DNA of 64,000 nt from Hofstenia miamia. Taxonomy: Eukaryota; Xenacoelomorpha; Acoela; Hofsteniidae. Location: the NCBI GenBank assembly GCA_900660155.1, contig CABFPE010000279.1, positions 696,062-760,061 on the forward strand, given 5' to 3'. The notes beneath the pieces were generated by a model. The model was not told the DNA's origin and made no database searches. It worked only from the letters and a program-made list of their open reading frames with translations. The stretch's first letter is position 1; each line of letters opens with the position of its first letter. This document shows positions 1 to 13,425 of the stretch, piece by piece. The position numbers and the translations under genes were made by a program.

Positions 1-620
1 GTATTTGATGTTGTTGTTGGACGTCATGGAAGTTTGCTTCCTTGATATGAATGGGTGCGTTGTCCATGTAAATCACTGCGTCCTCACCGGTCAGCATCAA
101 AGACAACTCCTGCATGAAGTCTTTGAATTTCTCTTTGATGTTTCAAATATGTGCTTGCTACAGAACAATTGAGCCATTATCATCCACAGCCAAGATGACG
201 TTCAAATTCGTTCCTTTGCTCGTCCTCACTGGTGCAATCGCTCTTGACCCGACAGCTGATCTTCGAAACTTTCGAAGACAAAAAAGATTAAAGTTCATTT
301 TATCCAGATGAACCTTGCGTCGTGTTTCTCTTTGGTAGTCGATAGCAAATCTCTTCCTCTTCTCGATGTTCTCTTCGGTATTCCTACTTAACGGCTCATT
401 TCTCACCATCTTATAAGTTATTAATCTGCCATCGAGATGTCGGTAGATCGTAGATTGACTGACATGTCCCAACAGGATGTTTTCAGACAATATTTTGAGG
501 TCACTGTAGGGTTTTCCTCGATTGTACGAATCACTGTGGACATCATTTCTTCAGTCATTTTTGTCCTCGAACTTCTAGGCAGCTCTAAGCTTCAAGAGGC
601 AATCCTTGTGCACAGTCAGC
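1..620 (-). pseudogene. IS630/Tc1-type DDE transposase remnant, cut by the window edge
   Basis: Read on the minus strand this is a cut-and-paste transposase fragment. In order it shows a helix-turn-helix stretch (NILLGHVSQSTIYRHL, about 490-440), a linker, the first catalytic block around HLDKMNFNL (about 310), a conserved GSRAIAPVRTSKGTNLNVIL stretch (about 240-180), and the second block VIYMDNAPIH (about 70-40). The DxTGFN-like and DNAPIH blocks are hallmarks of DDE_3 transposases of the IS630-Tc1-mariner superfamily. The last part is in a different frame from the rest and a stop falls near 158, so the gene is broken. The first catalytic block also reads DKMNFN rather than DETGFN. The C-terminus lies outside the window. 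No terminal inverted repeat was identified. Superfamily fairly sure; family not determined. Confidence 0.72.
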
Positions 621-1081
621 GACAACACCGTCTACTCAATGATATAGATTACGAATTTTGGCTCGAGTTAAATCAGGCATACTTTGCTCAAGAGCATCCC
701 GAAGTATTCCTAATTTCGTCAGTTATCTTTGCGCGCATAGCTGAAGTCAGTATAGTAATAACTAGGGCGGATTTTTGACAAAAGATAGTACACTGTATTA
801 GGCTATTCAAATTTGAAAGTTAGGTTATTTACATTCAAATTTGAAATATCGAAGAAATTTTTGATCTTACAATGGCTAATGAGTGAATTACCTATGATAC
901 CCACAAAAAGTTTGAAATCAGCCTTCAAAAGTCTTGAATTATCGTTTATATGCATAATCTTTTACTACGCATAAAGTAGCATAAATAGTAATTCATGGGT
1001 ACATTGGCATTAAAGACATGTAAACATTGTACAATGGTTCAAAGTTTTACAAATGCAAACAATATATAGATAAAAATATAT

Positions 1082-1176
1082 TGTCACTATTGATTGCAAA
1101 AATGTCACTATTGATTGCAAAAATGTCACTATTGATTGCAAAAATGTCACTATTGATTACAAAAATGTCATTATTG
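1082..1176. repeat. Short tandem repeat, 21-bp unit, about 4.5 copies
   Basis: The unit TGTCACTATTGATTGCAAAAA is repeated head to tail. The first three copies are nearly identical and the last copies diverge (GATTAC, then CATTATTGG). This is an ordinary minisatellite with no gene in it. Confidence 0.9.
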
Positions 1177-2229
1177 GACGGAAAATAGTATAGTTAGCTG
1201 TATCATTTTATATCAATGAAAGTTGCTTTAATTCTACGACCGCAATAACCAACGCAATTGTGTAAATCACTAAAGTGTTACACTGCAGTGTTCCGTGATA
1301 TTACCTCAAAATATTGCACAACACTCACCTCTAGTTCAAGCTTCAAGCTCACGATAAGAGCGAGATTTTTCATTCTGTGGACTGACGATTAGTACCAGGC
1401 GATCAGGTATTTTGGGAGAAACGCCTCGAAGCAATTGTATTACAATATTCTGTAGTTTTTTATTCAAATACATTTTAACTTTGTTTCTTTTGTTTTTATA
1501 TTAATTCAATGACAACTTATTCTAAAATTTTGTCATAAATTTTGTAAACAAGTCTCAACTAATTGAGTTTTTTAAGTTCGAGTCGGGTTTAAAAATTTCA
1601 ACCCAATTACAACTATGATTCAGAAAGTTAAGAAAAATGCACAAACGTACGATTTTTGTTGTTGTATCAAGAGAGAAATCCAGAAAAGTAGCTAGCATTA
1701 TATAACTGGGAAACCAAAAAAAATTGTTACTTCTTAGGCACATGAATAGTTAAGATTATGATGAACTTACGTGCATAACTTTGGCAGATGTGTTGATAAA
1801 TATAGAGTAAGGCCCGTGTTCACCACTCACTTTTGATACTTCAGTCTATCTGCTGCCATGTGATGTGCTACCCTCATTTGCGTAGGGCTAGAACTGTAAG
1901 CTGGGAGATAGTGCACCTAAGCTTCAAGCACACTAGTAGTAAAATAAGCAGTTGTAATTCGAGAGAGTTTAGCTTACACACAATTTGATTTTCACTTGCG
2001 CTGAACCTAACAGCTATTGAAATTGTAATTGAATGAATAGTACAAGAATGATTGCCTTTGTTAAGAATCAGGGAAGAACTGGATGTACGATCGCAAGGCA
2101 GAACGCACCATGAAATTATATATTCGAAATCAAAATAAATGACGTCACTCGCCTCTTCTTCTAAATTGCTTCGAAGAAATTTAACCCAAAAGTTTATTGA
2201 TGGCTGATGTTTCCCAGGAACTGCTGCTA

Positions 2230-2231
2230 CA

Positions 2232-2262
<31 letters not shown>

Positions 2263-2323
2263 TGCATATTCATGATGTATAAAATGATATATAATGTATA
2301 TTAATGTATATATAATTATTATC

Positions 2324-2369
<46 letters not shown>

Positions 2370-2370
2370 T
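2230..2370. repeat. (TA)n microsatellite cluster
   Basis: Two uninterrupted TA runs (about 2232-2257 and 2325-2366) lie around a degenerate ATGTATAT spacer. Confidence 0.95.
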
Positions 2371-3920
2371 ATATATACATATACATATATTGTATATTCA
2401 TGCAATTAAATGGTAAAAAATTATCATTGTGAACTAGATTCAACATTGCAGAATTTGCTATAAAATATTCGATAAGTGAAATAAATAACTTGTCTCTCTT
2501 TCAGATCGGAATTAATTGATCAAAATCTAAAACGCCGATTTATTGATCCTTTAATCCATTAATTTATAGTGGATCTGCAAAATCCACAGACTAGGCAGTT
2601 AATTTAATTCTCTTACTCACAACTTAAAATGGAATTCAAAATAAAACCAAACGAAAATTATTCTCCTCCGTATTTTAAGAGTATATAAATTTGTGGAATA
2701 AAACAACAGCGTATTGAGGAACTGATAGCACACGTTTAGAAATGTTCAAAAGAAATAAATACATTTTATTTCAAGCTTAAATTCAACAGAGACCGTAAGT
2801 AGATTCATTAGTTAATATGTAAAAAGTCAATAATCTTCTAACACCTGGCTCATAATATATATTTTGTTTACACAACTTAAAATATTAATTTCCAAATTCA
2901 CATTGAATATATGCACAAGCTATATTTCATGTGCTGTAATATCCACTTTCCACAATCACTATAACACAGTGTCATAATTCACTCAAAGATCGTTCGTATT
3001 ATTGAATGTTCATTAAAGTTTGCCTAAATTTGAAGGCTCAATTTGTTAAGTAACTATAAAGGTTTATAATTAAATACTATAATTTTATTATGCATAACAA
3101 TGTTATAAAAGTTTATCTCAGGAATACACTCTAGAGATAGAGGTTAGAGTTAAATTCTTCTTAGCTAGGCATCGCCTATGCTTGCTGAACCCAATGCACG
3201 GATGACCGGTGGCAGTTTCATCAAACAATTTATAGTATGCAATACTATTGCGGCCTAAGTTCAAGTTTATAGTTGTAAAATTTTAAATATTTCGCGTTTA
3301 TACAAAGTCCAAAAAACGCTTGAAATTCTGATTAATAATATACATAGTGTTACATACAGCTAATTTCAAAAACCGGTTTTCGTGATCGAAATACAACGTG
3401 TCAATATAGATTAAAATAAATGTGTAATTCCTATCAATCACTGCCTGCAGCGTTTGAATAGATATTGGCCGAACCCCATAAAGAGACCGCAGCACTTCAT
3501 ATAATCTATATAGTGGACAGTTATTCCATCAACTCAAGCAGATAGATATTTATCATTTTTGTATCTTATCGTAGAAAATGTCACTTTACAAATTCTTTCA
3601 AAATGATAAACAAAGTTTTAATGACTGTTAAACTTTGGCAGTCACCAGCCTTCAAATTTGAATAAAACAATATACAAAAGATTAATTAGTTTTAATTGTT
3701 TTCTGGAAAGTTGTTGACAATATGATTACGTTCATAATTACTTCCAGATTTGTCTCCGATTTCTATTTGGAGTGGATTAAGTACATGTATGAAAAATTTT
3801 TGGCTTCGTAGTTTGTTTTGAAATATTATTCCATTTGCTGTAGGTGGATGCTGATCAATTGAGAGTTGTGTAATTTGGAACGTAAATGTGTCAATAAATC
3901 AAGGACATTCTCTGAATCAG

Positions 3921-3977
3921 CAAGAAACGAACTATGCACTACTCGCCAGCGTCAAATTACAACGAATCTTCGAAAAA
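3921..3977 (+). CDS. Candidate internal exon, unrecognised gene
   Basis: A 57-nt segment runs from an acceptor (TCTGAATCAG) to a strong donor (GTAAGG). It reads QETNYALLASVKLQRIFEK with no stop, phase 0 at both ends. The same frame stays open upstream for about 20 more codons, so a longer exon is possible. I do not recognise the protein. It may belong to the plus-strand exon series that ends near 19.6 kb, but no connection is proven. A 57-nt open frame can arise by chance, so the splice signals carry most of the weight. Confidence 0.28.
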
Positions 3978-5826
3978 GTAAGGAATTAATGCATGCATAC
4001 ATACATGTACATATGTAATTTAGCTTTAAATTTTTCATTGGGGACGGGGAAACGATTTGAGCGATCTGCTGAAATAACTATGTTGCGTGAATGCCTTAAC
4101 AATCATTAAGGAAATTCCAAACGGCAGAAATGTTGTTTTCTGAACAATTTCTGCATAATAAAATCTTTAATGAAAATGTATCAATACCAAGAAATCAATC
4201 ATGAATTTTTATCTCTTAGATTTTTATGAAAATTCTCACATCTAACTTTTTTAATCAAAAGTTGTAAAAAATTGATTGCATGTTGATTGCATGTTAGAAG
4301 TTCCAAGAGTATTTCTATTGATGAGTATAGATACCATTTTTGCTAAAATAGCGTTGCCAGTCAATACAGTGTACATAGCTGTCTTTCTATGTAGAGTTAC
4401 TTTTCCTAGAATTTCTTCAAATTAAGAAATAATATATCTAGCACTTAAACTTAAATCATATTTTTTAATTGCCTGTCATGGTTTAAATGATTTTTAGTTT
4501 CCTAAACACAATATTCAATATTTGGATGCAAAATTTACATTACTGTTACCTAAAAATGCTTATTTTTGTAAATTTGGAAATGTTTGTTTAAACGAATGAG
4601 CTGTTATATTAGCATAATACGTATAAGTTTTTACTTAGGATAATTCTTGATAAGACTAACAAAGTTTTTTTAGCTTGATATACCAGTGTTTATTGACATT
4701 TCTTCATTTGTCTAAATTTGAATTTGAAAGCAGGGATTTGGTGCATCTGTATTTTTCATGCAGTTCCAATTCCGAAAATATAAGATATCTATTTTAGTGA
4801 AAATTATTGCACTGAATTCCTCACAAATTTATAAGCATGTTATGTACAGAATGCTTATTGAGTGAATCATATGCAATAAGAAATTGGAATTTGAACAAAA
4901 TGGAAACAAATCAAGTGAGATAATGTTCTCACGCTTTCAGAAGCCATATCGGTTCACTTGGTTTGTGGAGTCAACAATCTGAAATCCGTTGTTGCTTTAA
5001 GCACTCTCAAGTTGTATGTCTGAGCTAAGATATCATAATCTGAAAAATATATGAAGCCACACCTTTCCCAATATAAGTGAATAACACGCAAGTTTCAGCA
5101 ACATATTACAATAGCATACCAGCCTTGTACATTTTTTGAACTTCAGTTTTCGAATCCATGTTTGGATTTTTAGATGGAAATGAAAATGTTGCTCAAATAT
5201 ATCATAATTTAAGTTTCTTGAAAATTGATTCTTCGCTCAGATATATTTTCTTCTCATAAGAATCGTAATGAAGAATTATTCAATTTGATTTAATTCTCCG
5301 AACTGCCTTCAATACAGACCTGATTTTGCAACAGTCTGTATTTTAGACATCAGATATTTTTCAAATAGTCAGCTGTACTTTTCACATTTGTGAATTGGTT
5401 ATATAAAAGCTTTTACAAACGTACCCAAAAAACTCCTGGGCCACGTTTCACACAAGCAATTTTCTGTTGCAAGTTTCTTATCTAAATGATATTCTTCAAA
5501 ATGGGTCCAAAATTTAAATCTTTTGATCAAAGCTCCAAATTGGTCTCAAAATGAGATCCAATTATTCATCCCATCTAATAGAACTTGACTTGGTGACCCT
5601 TTGAGATTCTGTAATACTATAAAATAATTGATCAGGTGATCGGCGTTGACTCTTTTATTTTTGAACCATAAGAATAAAACCAATAATAGTGAGAGCAATC
5701 TGAAACTGGAAAAACTTCTGCCAAATATGGAAATATTTAGGGTCTGGATTTCAAAAATTAATGGGGTCTAAGTTAGATCAATATCTATCTCAAGATATTA
5801 TTCATAAACATTAATCCATTACTTTT

Positions 5827-5869
<43 letters not shown>

Positions 5870-6106
5870 TTTCGAAATTTTCAACTTTTTTTTGAATGTG
5901 CAAACTTCCACGCATTTTCCGATGAACTTTTTAATATTTTCTCCAAACCCAAATATAATATTGTAGTACCATTTTTTTTTCAATTAGACATTAAGAATTA
6001 CCTACAATTATTTGAAACTTATTGAGTTTGTAAACATGGACATACATGTGCACATGTACATTGTGATATTTTAATAGTGCTTCGTGTTTGTATTGATCTT
6101 GTGCAG
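3978..6106. other. AT-rich stretch, no gene seen
   Basis: Possible intron or intergenic DNA. It holds a (TA)n run at about 5829-5865 and nothing else I can support. Confidence 0.5.
5829..5865. repeat. (TA)n microsatellite
   Basis: Uninterrupted TA run of about 36 bases. Confidence 0.95.
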
Positions 6107-6278
6107 CATCAAAAGTCCCAGAAATAAGTTTCAAACAAAAAATTATGCAAATGTAACTCTAAAATTGGATAGTTATTCTTTATGCTTCACTGAGAAAGTG
6201 GATCGTTGTTGTTTATTTCTTCTAAAGGATGGTATCATTGATTGCTTCCCTGGGCAACTTTTTCAGAACTTTACATTT
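6107..6278 (+). CDS. Candidate internal exon with extracellular-type sequence
   Basis: The acceptor is TTGTGCAG and the donor GTATGT. The 172-nt segment starts with one base completing a codon and then encodes 57 residues without a stop. The peptide has four cysteines, including a CC pair, and two N-glycosylation sequons (NVT and NFT), which suggests a secreted or extracellular domain. Base composition is less AT-rich and more complex than the flanks. No domain is recognised. It is the most convincing single exon of the 3.9-19.6 kb plus-strand series. Confidence 0.5.
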
Positions 6279-7559
6279 GTATGTTGATATTTTTCACATT
6301 TGCTAAACAATTTGAATTTTTTTAGAATTTTCGTTTTTATCCACAAAGACAATTTTCAAAAATTTCAAGATTCGGCTTCAAATTTACACAATGCCACGTA
6401 AAAGATGGATTAAATATCAGAAACGTATTTAACTACATACCACTCGTGCAATGTTCTCTACAAATGAGTCAAACATAACTGCACAAATATCTTAACTATT
6501 CCATCACGCTCGACTTGAAATTGTCTGATGATGAATTTTACATGAATTCCTGAATCCAAGATTTTCAAAATCTGCACACGTTAAAACAGCACTCTATTGT
6601 CATATTTGCCAAGATCTATTTAAAATATATCAATACTTTTGCTATTTTCACCGTATTTATTGCATATTGAATTTATAAGTATTTCTAATTTGTATGAGCA
6701 TCTATTACAAATGAAAAAAAATAATTCGAGACACCTCGCATGAAAATTCAACATTTGGAAATGGAAATATTACCTTAAGTAGAATTGCAACGAAAGATTT
6801 AACTTTTTATTATATATTTATTTGAAACAGATTATTTTATCAACAACACAAACAAATGATTTCAATAAATATATCGATATACATTGTGATACTGTTTCAT
6901 GTCAAATTTAGGATGGTGGGTTTTTTCATTATTGAATATTAATTCTTAAATGTATATAAAATTTTATATAAAAGTTACTCATTGAAGAATGAAGTGCTAT
7001 TTCAGAAATGTCAAAAATAAATGAAAATATTATTGCAAAATCTGCACACAGGGAAAACTTCTCAGCAAAACTATATTTTCTATTTCTTTTATGCAATGCA
7101 AAATACACACTTCCTGTTTTTGATACAATGCTGTGGGGTTTTATATAATACAATATAAAGCAATGTACTAATGTTTTAAAAAGACATACCAGTCTCTTAA
7201 ATTGAGCTATTCATATGAAATCATTAGTTATAGTAGTTAGGCATCTACTATCTCGCTTGCTATAGATTTACTCAAAGCATGCCTTTGCTAGGAACCATCG
7301 TTTACACTTCTGTTATGCTATGCTGACTAGTCAATTTCTAAATATTCAAAAAAATATAATTTATTGCAAATTTTGAAAATGTGGATACAATAAATCACTT
7401 ATCTTTTGCAATATGTGTAAAAACGTCAAAACTCATAGACAAACAGTTAAAATATGAACTTTTTAAAGATAAGTAAGAATACAATCCATAGTCGTATTCA
7501 GCAATAATAAGTTCATTTGAAGCCATGCGACAGGCTTGCCACTCCAATTGTTTGAACGC

Positions 7560-7596
<37 letters not shown>

Positions 7597-8399
7597 ATTG
7601 AATATATTATGTGCTTAAGCAAATTTTAGGATTAGATTGCAGCCACGATTTAAGTGTCAATAATACTTTCAATCCTTTCCAGTGATCCTCCGGCCTGTGG
7701 AAAAATTTCTCTCTGACTGACAAGAAAAACCTTATTCAAAAAACCCAAGAAATTTGCTCTAGGTTTGGAAAAACTCTTTATTTCAATTTCGAAAATAGCG
7801 AAGGTTTAAAAATTCATCCATCTTCAAAGTTCCAGAACTTTGTGAAAATTTATTAATATAAACTTTATGGCCTGAATCGAATTGCAAGACTTCTAACGTA
7901 CCATTATCGAATTACAGAAACAATTGAATATCAACATAAAACACTTCAAAAAACGTTAGAACTAATTAGGCACACAATTTACTCGCACAAAGTCAATTCA
8001 ACAAATAATAGTAATCATCCTGACTTGAAACAAGAACTTTGTGTACATTTATTTCACTATAACTTGATTTTTAAGTAAATATGTCCCTGAAAATTTGAGT
8101 GTAAAGCTAAACCGGTAATCCGGCTGACTGTCAACTACTCTTGGATTTGGCGACCCGATTCCTCGTTTGCAACATTGCTTTTGATATCAAAAATAAGCTT
8201 TTCGAGTCAATGTAAAAAATTGTTTACATTGGATATCAAAAGATTATTATATTATCAAAACATTTCTGCTAATAAACCTTTCACAAAATTTTAGTTAATT
8301 TACCCTATTGGCTTACTATGTATATTGGAGAAAACCCTTCTACTAGAAAATTGATTGTATTTGGCGCTGTTTGAAGCCGTTTATAAAGTCCCTTCACAG
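6279..8399. other. AT-rich stretch, no gene seen
   Basis: Contains a (TA)n run at about 7563-7593. The open frames on either strand are short and of low complexity. Confidence 0.5.
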
Positions 8400-8451
8400 A
8401 AAAGGAAATCAAAGCAAGTCTTGTAATGCCATACAATTGTTAAATGTACCG
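8400..8451 (+). CDS. Weak candidate short exon
   Basis: The acceptor CCCTTCACAG and the donor GTAAGT enclose 52 nt that read KGNQSKSCNAIQLLNVP after one completing base and end in phase 0. Only the splice signals support it. It is very short and its entry phase does not match the exit phase of the 6107-6278 segment, so an intermediate exon would be needed. Confidence 0.2.
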
Positions 8452-10129
8452 GTAAGTGTTTACAAAGTTGGATTATAAGAGGAATGGTTGCTTTATGAAC
8501 ATGATATTATGAATTTAAAATATTTCCCACTAAGCCATTTTGTTGCAAACTCTTTCGCCTGAATGGCACACACTGTTTAAATAATAATTGAGAAAATGTG
8601 CAATCGGTGTGCACTTAGCTGTTTGGAAGCTGGCTACATTTAGTAGCTTCTAATTGAATTCCACTGCTTAAAAGGTAAGACTTTTTTTATAAATAAATGA
8701 GTTTATAATTATCCCCATGAGCTAAATTTTCCACCTGATCTTATTTCGAACAGCAGTTATAAACTATAAGTACAGCGTTACTCTTTGGATTAAACGATGT
8801 TAAAGACAGTTTTAATTAGTCAAAGATCTCATCCCTACATTACAACCAGGCTAGAAATTCTAAATATTGTTACTGCATATATTATTAAAATCAATTTTTA
8901 ATATAAGTAATCTTAAAATCTGTAACATTTGACACCTTTATGACAATATGTTCTGTACGTACTAGGATTGTACTAGAATGAGAAAGGTTGAGGCCCTCAG
9001 ACGAATATCTCTTATTGGCTTACACTTAGAATTTCAAGCTACTTTTGAAATGTTGATATGAATGCTTCATGCCATTCTGTTTTAAACGATTGTATGTGAA
9101 ACTGAACATCACTCATTAGAAAGTTGTTTACAATGAACAGAATTGCTTCACGGTTTAAAAACTATCAGGCTTCAATCTTATTCAATATGCTACTCACTTA
9201 TCAGCTATTATTCAGTACAATACTTTCCAAATATGTACCTTACACTAGGGCGGCACACTATTTAAAAATTTGGGAATTATGCAGATGTACCCCTCTGAAT
9301 TTAGCTAGTATCATATGAAATATGAGAGAACAATGCAATTTTAAGTATTGAAGCAGTGTAACCCTTCTGTACATATCATCTGAAGATGGCATGCCTTACG
9401 CTTTTCTTATTAGTCAATTTTTAAAATCTGTTTCAAAGTATCAAAAGCATGTTTAATTTTTTAGAACTCATAAATAATTAATAAGATTATAAATAATTTA
9501 GATAATTATTTACAATTTAGTGAATGGGATAATTAAATCCCCAAAATATCTATGCACAATAATTACAAAAAAATTTTCAAACTATTTCAATTATAAACGT
9601 CATTATTGCAAAATTTGTTTTTAAGAAAAAAATTTAGTTTTTAAAAGATTGAAATTTTTTAATGTTCTTGATTTCTTTAAATAGTGAATTACAGTTTCAA
9701 TTGGCAATATTAAGGAAAGATTCCCTTAAAATTTTCTTTATACTTAAACACTTAACAAGATTTTATCTTAAGTTCTATTTTCGAGTTAATCACATAAATC
9801 GTAGGTTTTGTGAGCTTGAAGAATGCTAACATAGCATAATGAACTGTTTTAGAAACACAACCGCCAAAGAAATGTAATGCTTAGTCATAAAGAATATATT
9901 TGTGCAGTTAAAGTGACCTTGAAAATAGTGACCCAAAGAAAAAATTTAATTCTTAATATCGGGAGCTAAGGAGAACTTAAAAATATTTAAACAGTTTCAC
10001 AGAAATTCTAACTTAGATGTCAATTTCTAAGTACTAACTACTACACAATTTGAATCCTATAAGAAAACAATTTCAAATCTTTGACGAAGATTGTTTATTC
10101 AAATGATTTTTTCAATTTCAACTTTGCAG
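8452..10129. other. AT-rich stretch, no supported gene
   Basis: An open stretch at 9124-9318 has an ATG and two open frames but no clear donor. Nothing else is seen. Confidence 0.45.
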
Positions 10130-10280
10130 TCACCTTTCATATTTTGTGTCGGTATTGGATTCGGTTTTTCCCACACATTCAATGTTTCACAGCTTTTCTG
10201 TATTTTTCTCTCATCCTAATTGCATGCTACAGAAATGCCAGATACACATTTCAATGCTTCCAACTGAAGCAGTTGCATTG
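10130..10280 (+). CDS. Candidate exon after a strong acceptor; frame uncertain
   Basis: A textbook acceptor (TTTCAACTTTGCAG) precedes about 150 nt that are less AT-rich than the surroundings. Two frames stay open. One ends ...CFTAFLYFSLILIACYRNARY with a hydrophobic, membrane-like run and stops at 10279. Another reads HLSYFVSVLDSVFPTHSMFH and runs a little further. I cannot choose between them, and no good donor is visible, so this could be a terminal exon. Not recognised. Confidence 0.3.
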
Positions 10281-11797
10281 AAAACCTTGATCTGAAGGAC
10301 TTTCCCAACATGTTTCCTGCTAAATAAGGCTACAGCAATGATTTTATTTGTGATAGTCTATTCCTCTTAATTCGATTTAGTTTATGTCAGGCTATGTTTA
10401 TTGTTGCTACATACAATATTCATATTATAATTCATTTTGATATATGCAAATTTTCCTGCATTTTACTTGAGAAATATCATATTGAAAACATTAATATTTG
10501 AATATGAGCCCTTCCTGAATTTTTGTGACCCTACCTGAGAAACCAATCCGTCTGCGGGAATTGGTTACTTTTAGTAATTTTAGTCCTAACATAAAAATGC
10601 AGCTCGCATTCACAAATTTCAATTGAGAGACACTCTATGCAATCTACTAAAAAAAATTTATTGTGATGAAAATTTTCAAATATCTTATATTTAATAACAT
10701 ATTTCTAAATTAACCATACTTTTGTATTAAATGGTTTATATATAGATAACTCAAGGCGTTATTGAACACCTCATCATAATAGAATATACCTCTTCAAACT
10801 AAATCAATTCTCTAGATAATTGCTCTCTGATGAAATTTAATATTAATATATGTAGATAACAAGTTCTCTTTCACATCAGCGTAGTCACAACATTTTGAAC
10901 TACTTGATAGTAGAGCTTGAAACAATGGGATTTATATATAGATTATTTATTCCTAAGAGGCATATAATTGAAATACATTTTTGTATTAGATAATTTTGAA
11001 TGAAACTAGCATAGAAGTAGATTTACCCATTTTTTAGTGTTTGAAAATCAATAATATGAGGATACTCTCCGTAAAATATTATTTTATTGTTTTGCTTAAA
11101 AAATTTTCTACCGCTTTGTAATTTACAATTTAGTGAATTCCCTATGGCAAATTTAGGGTGATGTGGAACCAGATATTTTGGTTTTCGTTTTCGTTCTGTG
11201 CCAATGGGTAAGCAAACTTGGCTCCGTTTCCCGATCCTGTGTGATATGTTTACGGTCCCTCCAAGTTCCTAACATAGATTCAGCCAAGAAGGGTAATAAA
11301 ATTAAATCACTATAATGTGATAGCTTATGTAAAAGACACTCAAAATATATTTATGTAGATCTGAAGTGGACACATTCCTACTGAATTGTAGACCTTTAGA
11401 TTTTGGATTTTTTTGTTACTTCGTGACCTATAATAAATTAATTTTTTCAAGAAGCCATTAAAAATTGAAAAAAAATTCCTGGGCTGCTTAAGATTAGCAA
11501 TGAAACTACAATTTTAGCATAGATATTTTAACGCTTCTCCAATAAGTAGAAGACGTGCAGGAGTTTCAAAATTTCGAGAAGCTAACTGCAAATTCATCAA
11601 ATATTTATTAATAAAATCACACATTGTATAATTTGCATGTATATAATGACTCGCACAAAATTTTACAGCCAATGTAAATTAGTTCAAACAAAAAGCAGAA
11701 AAAGCAAGAACAGATATAAAGATTAAATGAAAAATTAGTAAAATAATTAAAGTCATGAAAATTAAGACCTCCGGGCTTGGGCCTAAGTGAATTTTAG

Positions 11798-11845
11798 CTG
11801 TATTTTTACGCATACCTACAATACCCATTCCGGTCAATTTGATCG
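11798..11845 (+). CDS. Weak candidate short exon
   Basis: The acceptor AATTTTAG and the donor GTAAGT bound 48 nt. In one frame it reads CIFTHTYNTHSGQFD with two bases left over. That phase fits the start of the next candidate at 12794, where CG plus G gives Arg. The junction match raises the odds slightly. Nothing is recognised. Confidence 0.25.
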
Positions 11846-12793
11846 GTAAGTTTTGTGAGTATTCAAAATACTTAGCTGATCAACTTTATTGTAGGAACGA
11901 CAATGGAACGAACTCTATAACATTTTGGTAATGTACAGCGATTCTCAGCATTGAATGCTCTTTAGCGTTTTACCAATATTGATCCAGAGAAATCATAAGA
12001 TCATGATGATTATAATGGCATTCTATTTTAAAATCTTATTGAACATGATGATTTCATTTAAAATTTAGCTACCTCTTCATTTACTGCCATAAGTCAGAAA
12101 ATGTAGCACACAAATCTAACAAAGCCATAAGAAATCAATGGCTAAAAGTGTTTTTGTTTTTGTGATATTCTGTTAACATTTTCAATAATCTAGACTTATT
12201 TTTAAAATTAGGTGAGACAGAATCGTTTTGTAGGATGAAAATCCTCCTTAACTACATAGTAGTGACCAGACTAGTGGCTCGCATTTGCAAGTTAGGGGTC
12301 AATGCCCCGCAAAGTTCAATAAATTAATTATAGATTTACTCATGTGAAATAGTTGCGCACTTTTTCATTGAATTTTTAAATAAAATGGCATTAGTATTTT
12401 ATTAATTTTAGCTAAAATATATTCACTCTAGCTTAGTTACAGAATATTAGAAATAATACTATGGAGTTTTGTATCCAGGATGTCGGGAGGAAGGGTGGAA
12501 CCAAGTTACTCAATAAGGAGGGCCATGCCCCTGCCCCTCCCTCTTTGCCGAGGCCCTGGTAGTGATATATGCAACGAGCAATAGTTTACCTCTTTTTTCA
12601 CAAATCACCCGCTTTTATACTTAGTAATTCCCACTTTTATCTACTCTCTGTTGGCAGCCATGGATATGGATTACAACATTCATATTTTATTACCTAAGAA
12701 TCTGGTTTATATTTTAGAATTAGTCAATGCCGGGAGCATTTAAGAGCTGTAGTAATTGACATATCCAAGTAAAATTCTTCAGTATTTCCTTAG

Positions 12794-12959
12794 GAATGTG
12801 CATGCCATAACAATGAGTGACCTTCCTTTCAAAAGTTTTTATTATTTACAATTTGATTGGTTCACTTCTAACAGAAAGTTCAACTATTTATCTGTCTTTT
12901 CTCTGAAAAAACCTGCAAAAGGTTTCAAAATAAAGAACGTTCCATTTTACGATACTTAA
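12794..12959 (+). CDS. Candidate exon (possibly terminal), unrecognised
   Basis: The acceptor TATTTCCTTAG is followed by one completing base and then 54 codons without a stop, including ITMSDLPFKSFYYLQFDWF and ending FKIKNVPFYDT then TAA at 12957. The amino-acid mix looks genuinely protein-like, with W, D, P and mixed charge. It may be a last exon, or it may splice at a weak GTTTCA donor near 12920. The entry phase matches the candidate at 11798-11845. No family is recognised. Confidence 0.38.
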
Positions 12960-13112
12960 TTACAGGCAGAAATGCAACTTATATTATATCCTTGCACTGT
13001 TGCACTATGCTTAACTGCCTAGGTATTTTTAAAAAATTCTCATGATCCTATAAAAAAAATTTTAAACGCCTTCGGCCCTGCGACTTTTGACTTTGCACAT
13101 ATCAAGAAACAG

Positions 13113-13174
13113 TCGAAGTTCTTTGTTGCTTCCATGGGCTCGAAAACTTATAAATACATGAACACTAGCACTAG
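13113..13174 (+). CDS. Candidate internal exon, unrecognised
   Basis: The segment reads SKFFVASMGSKTYKYMNTST and ends AG|GTAAGG, leaving two bases. The same frame is open back to about 13060 (FGPATFDFAHIKKQ), so the true start may be earlier; the acceptor chosen is AAACAG. The exit phase matches the exon at 19455, which begins with one completing base (AG plus G gives Arg), and also the segment at 16558. GC content is clearly higher than in the flanks. Confidence 0.35.
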
Positions 13175-13204
13175 GTAAGGAGAGAATTTAAATCTTTTTC
13201 AAAA

Positions 13205-13425
13205 ATTCTAAATTTTCAGAGAAAACTTGTTAATCTTTTCAACAACCTCAGCCACAGCAATACGCTTAATAGAAATTTTCAACATTGCATTAATGTATGT
13301 TCCCAATAGACCTAACCATGCCTCAAGATTTTCAAAATTGCTAATAGGCTTGGAGAAAATTGTTTTAAATGTGGAAAACCTGTTTGTCATTTCAAACGGA
13401 CGCTAGGCTGTTTAAGGTTAATAAC
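13205..13425 (-). pseudogene. Decayed paralogous copy of the 19.1 kb minus-strand exon
   Basis: On the minus strand this reads MTNRFSTFKTIFSKPISNF... then EAWLGLLGTYINAML. It aligns by eye, at DNA level too, with 18958-19270 on the same strand: both share CTTAAnCnGCCTA, then TTTTCCACATTT, then a stretch ending in GCATGG or ACATGG. The similarity covers apparent intron as well as exon sequence, so this is a duplicated genomic segment or dispersed repeat, not just a related domain. The frame breaks where the 19.1 kb copy has its acceptor. Confidence 0.42.

Larger units (their letters stand above)
781..3920. other. AT-rich stretch without a convincing gene
   Basis: Apart from the minisatellite at 1082-1176 and the TA tracts at 2230-2370, I see no supported gene. 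A minus-strand open stretch at 1874-2225 is slightly less AT-rich but has no recognisable domain. The bases near 1812 (TAAGGCCCGTGTTCACC) resemble the left arm of a small fold-back element at 42567. Confidence 0.5.

Noticed and set aside
1335-1380. Minus-strand MKNLALIVSLKLELE followed by GTGAGT, resembling a first exon with a signal-like start
   Set aside because: Only 15 codons and no downstream exon could be found before the transposase relic; easily chance.
9124-9318. ATG-initiated 64-codon open frame
   Set aside because: Two frames are open at once, there is no clear donor and no recognisable domain.
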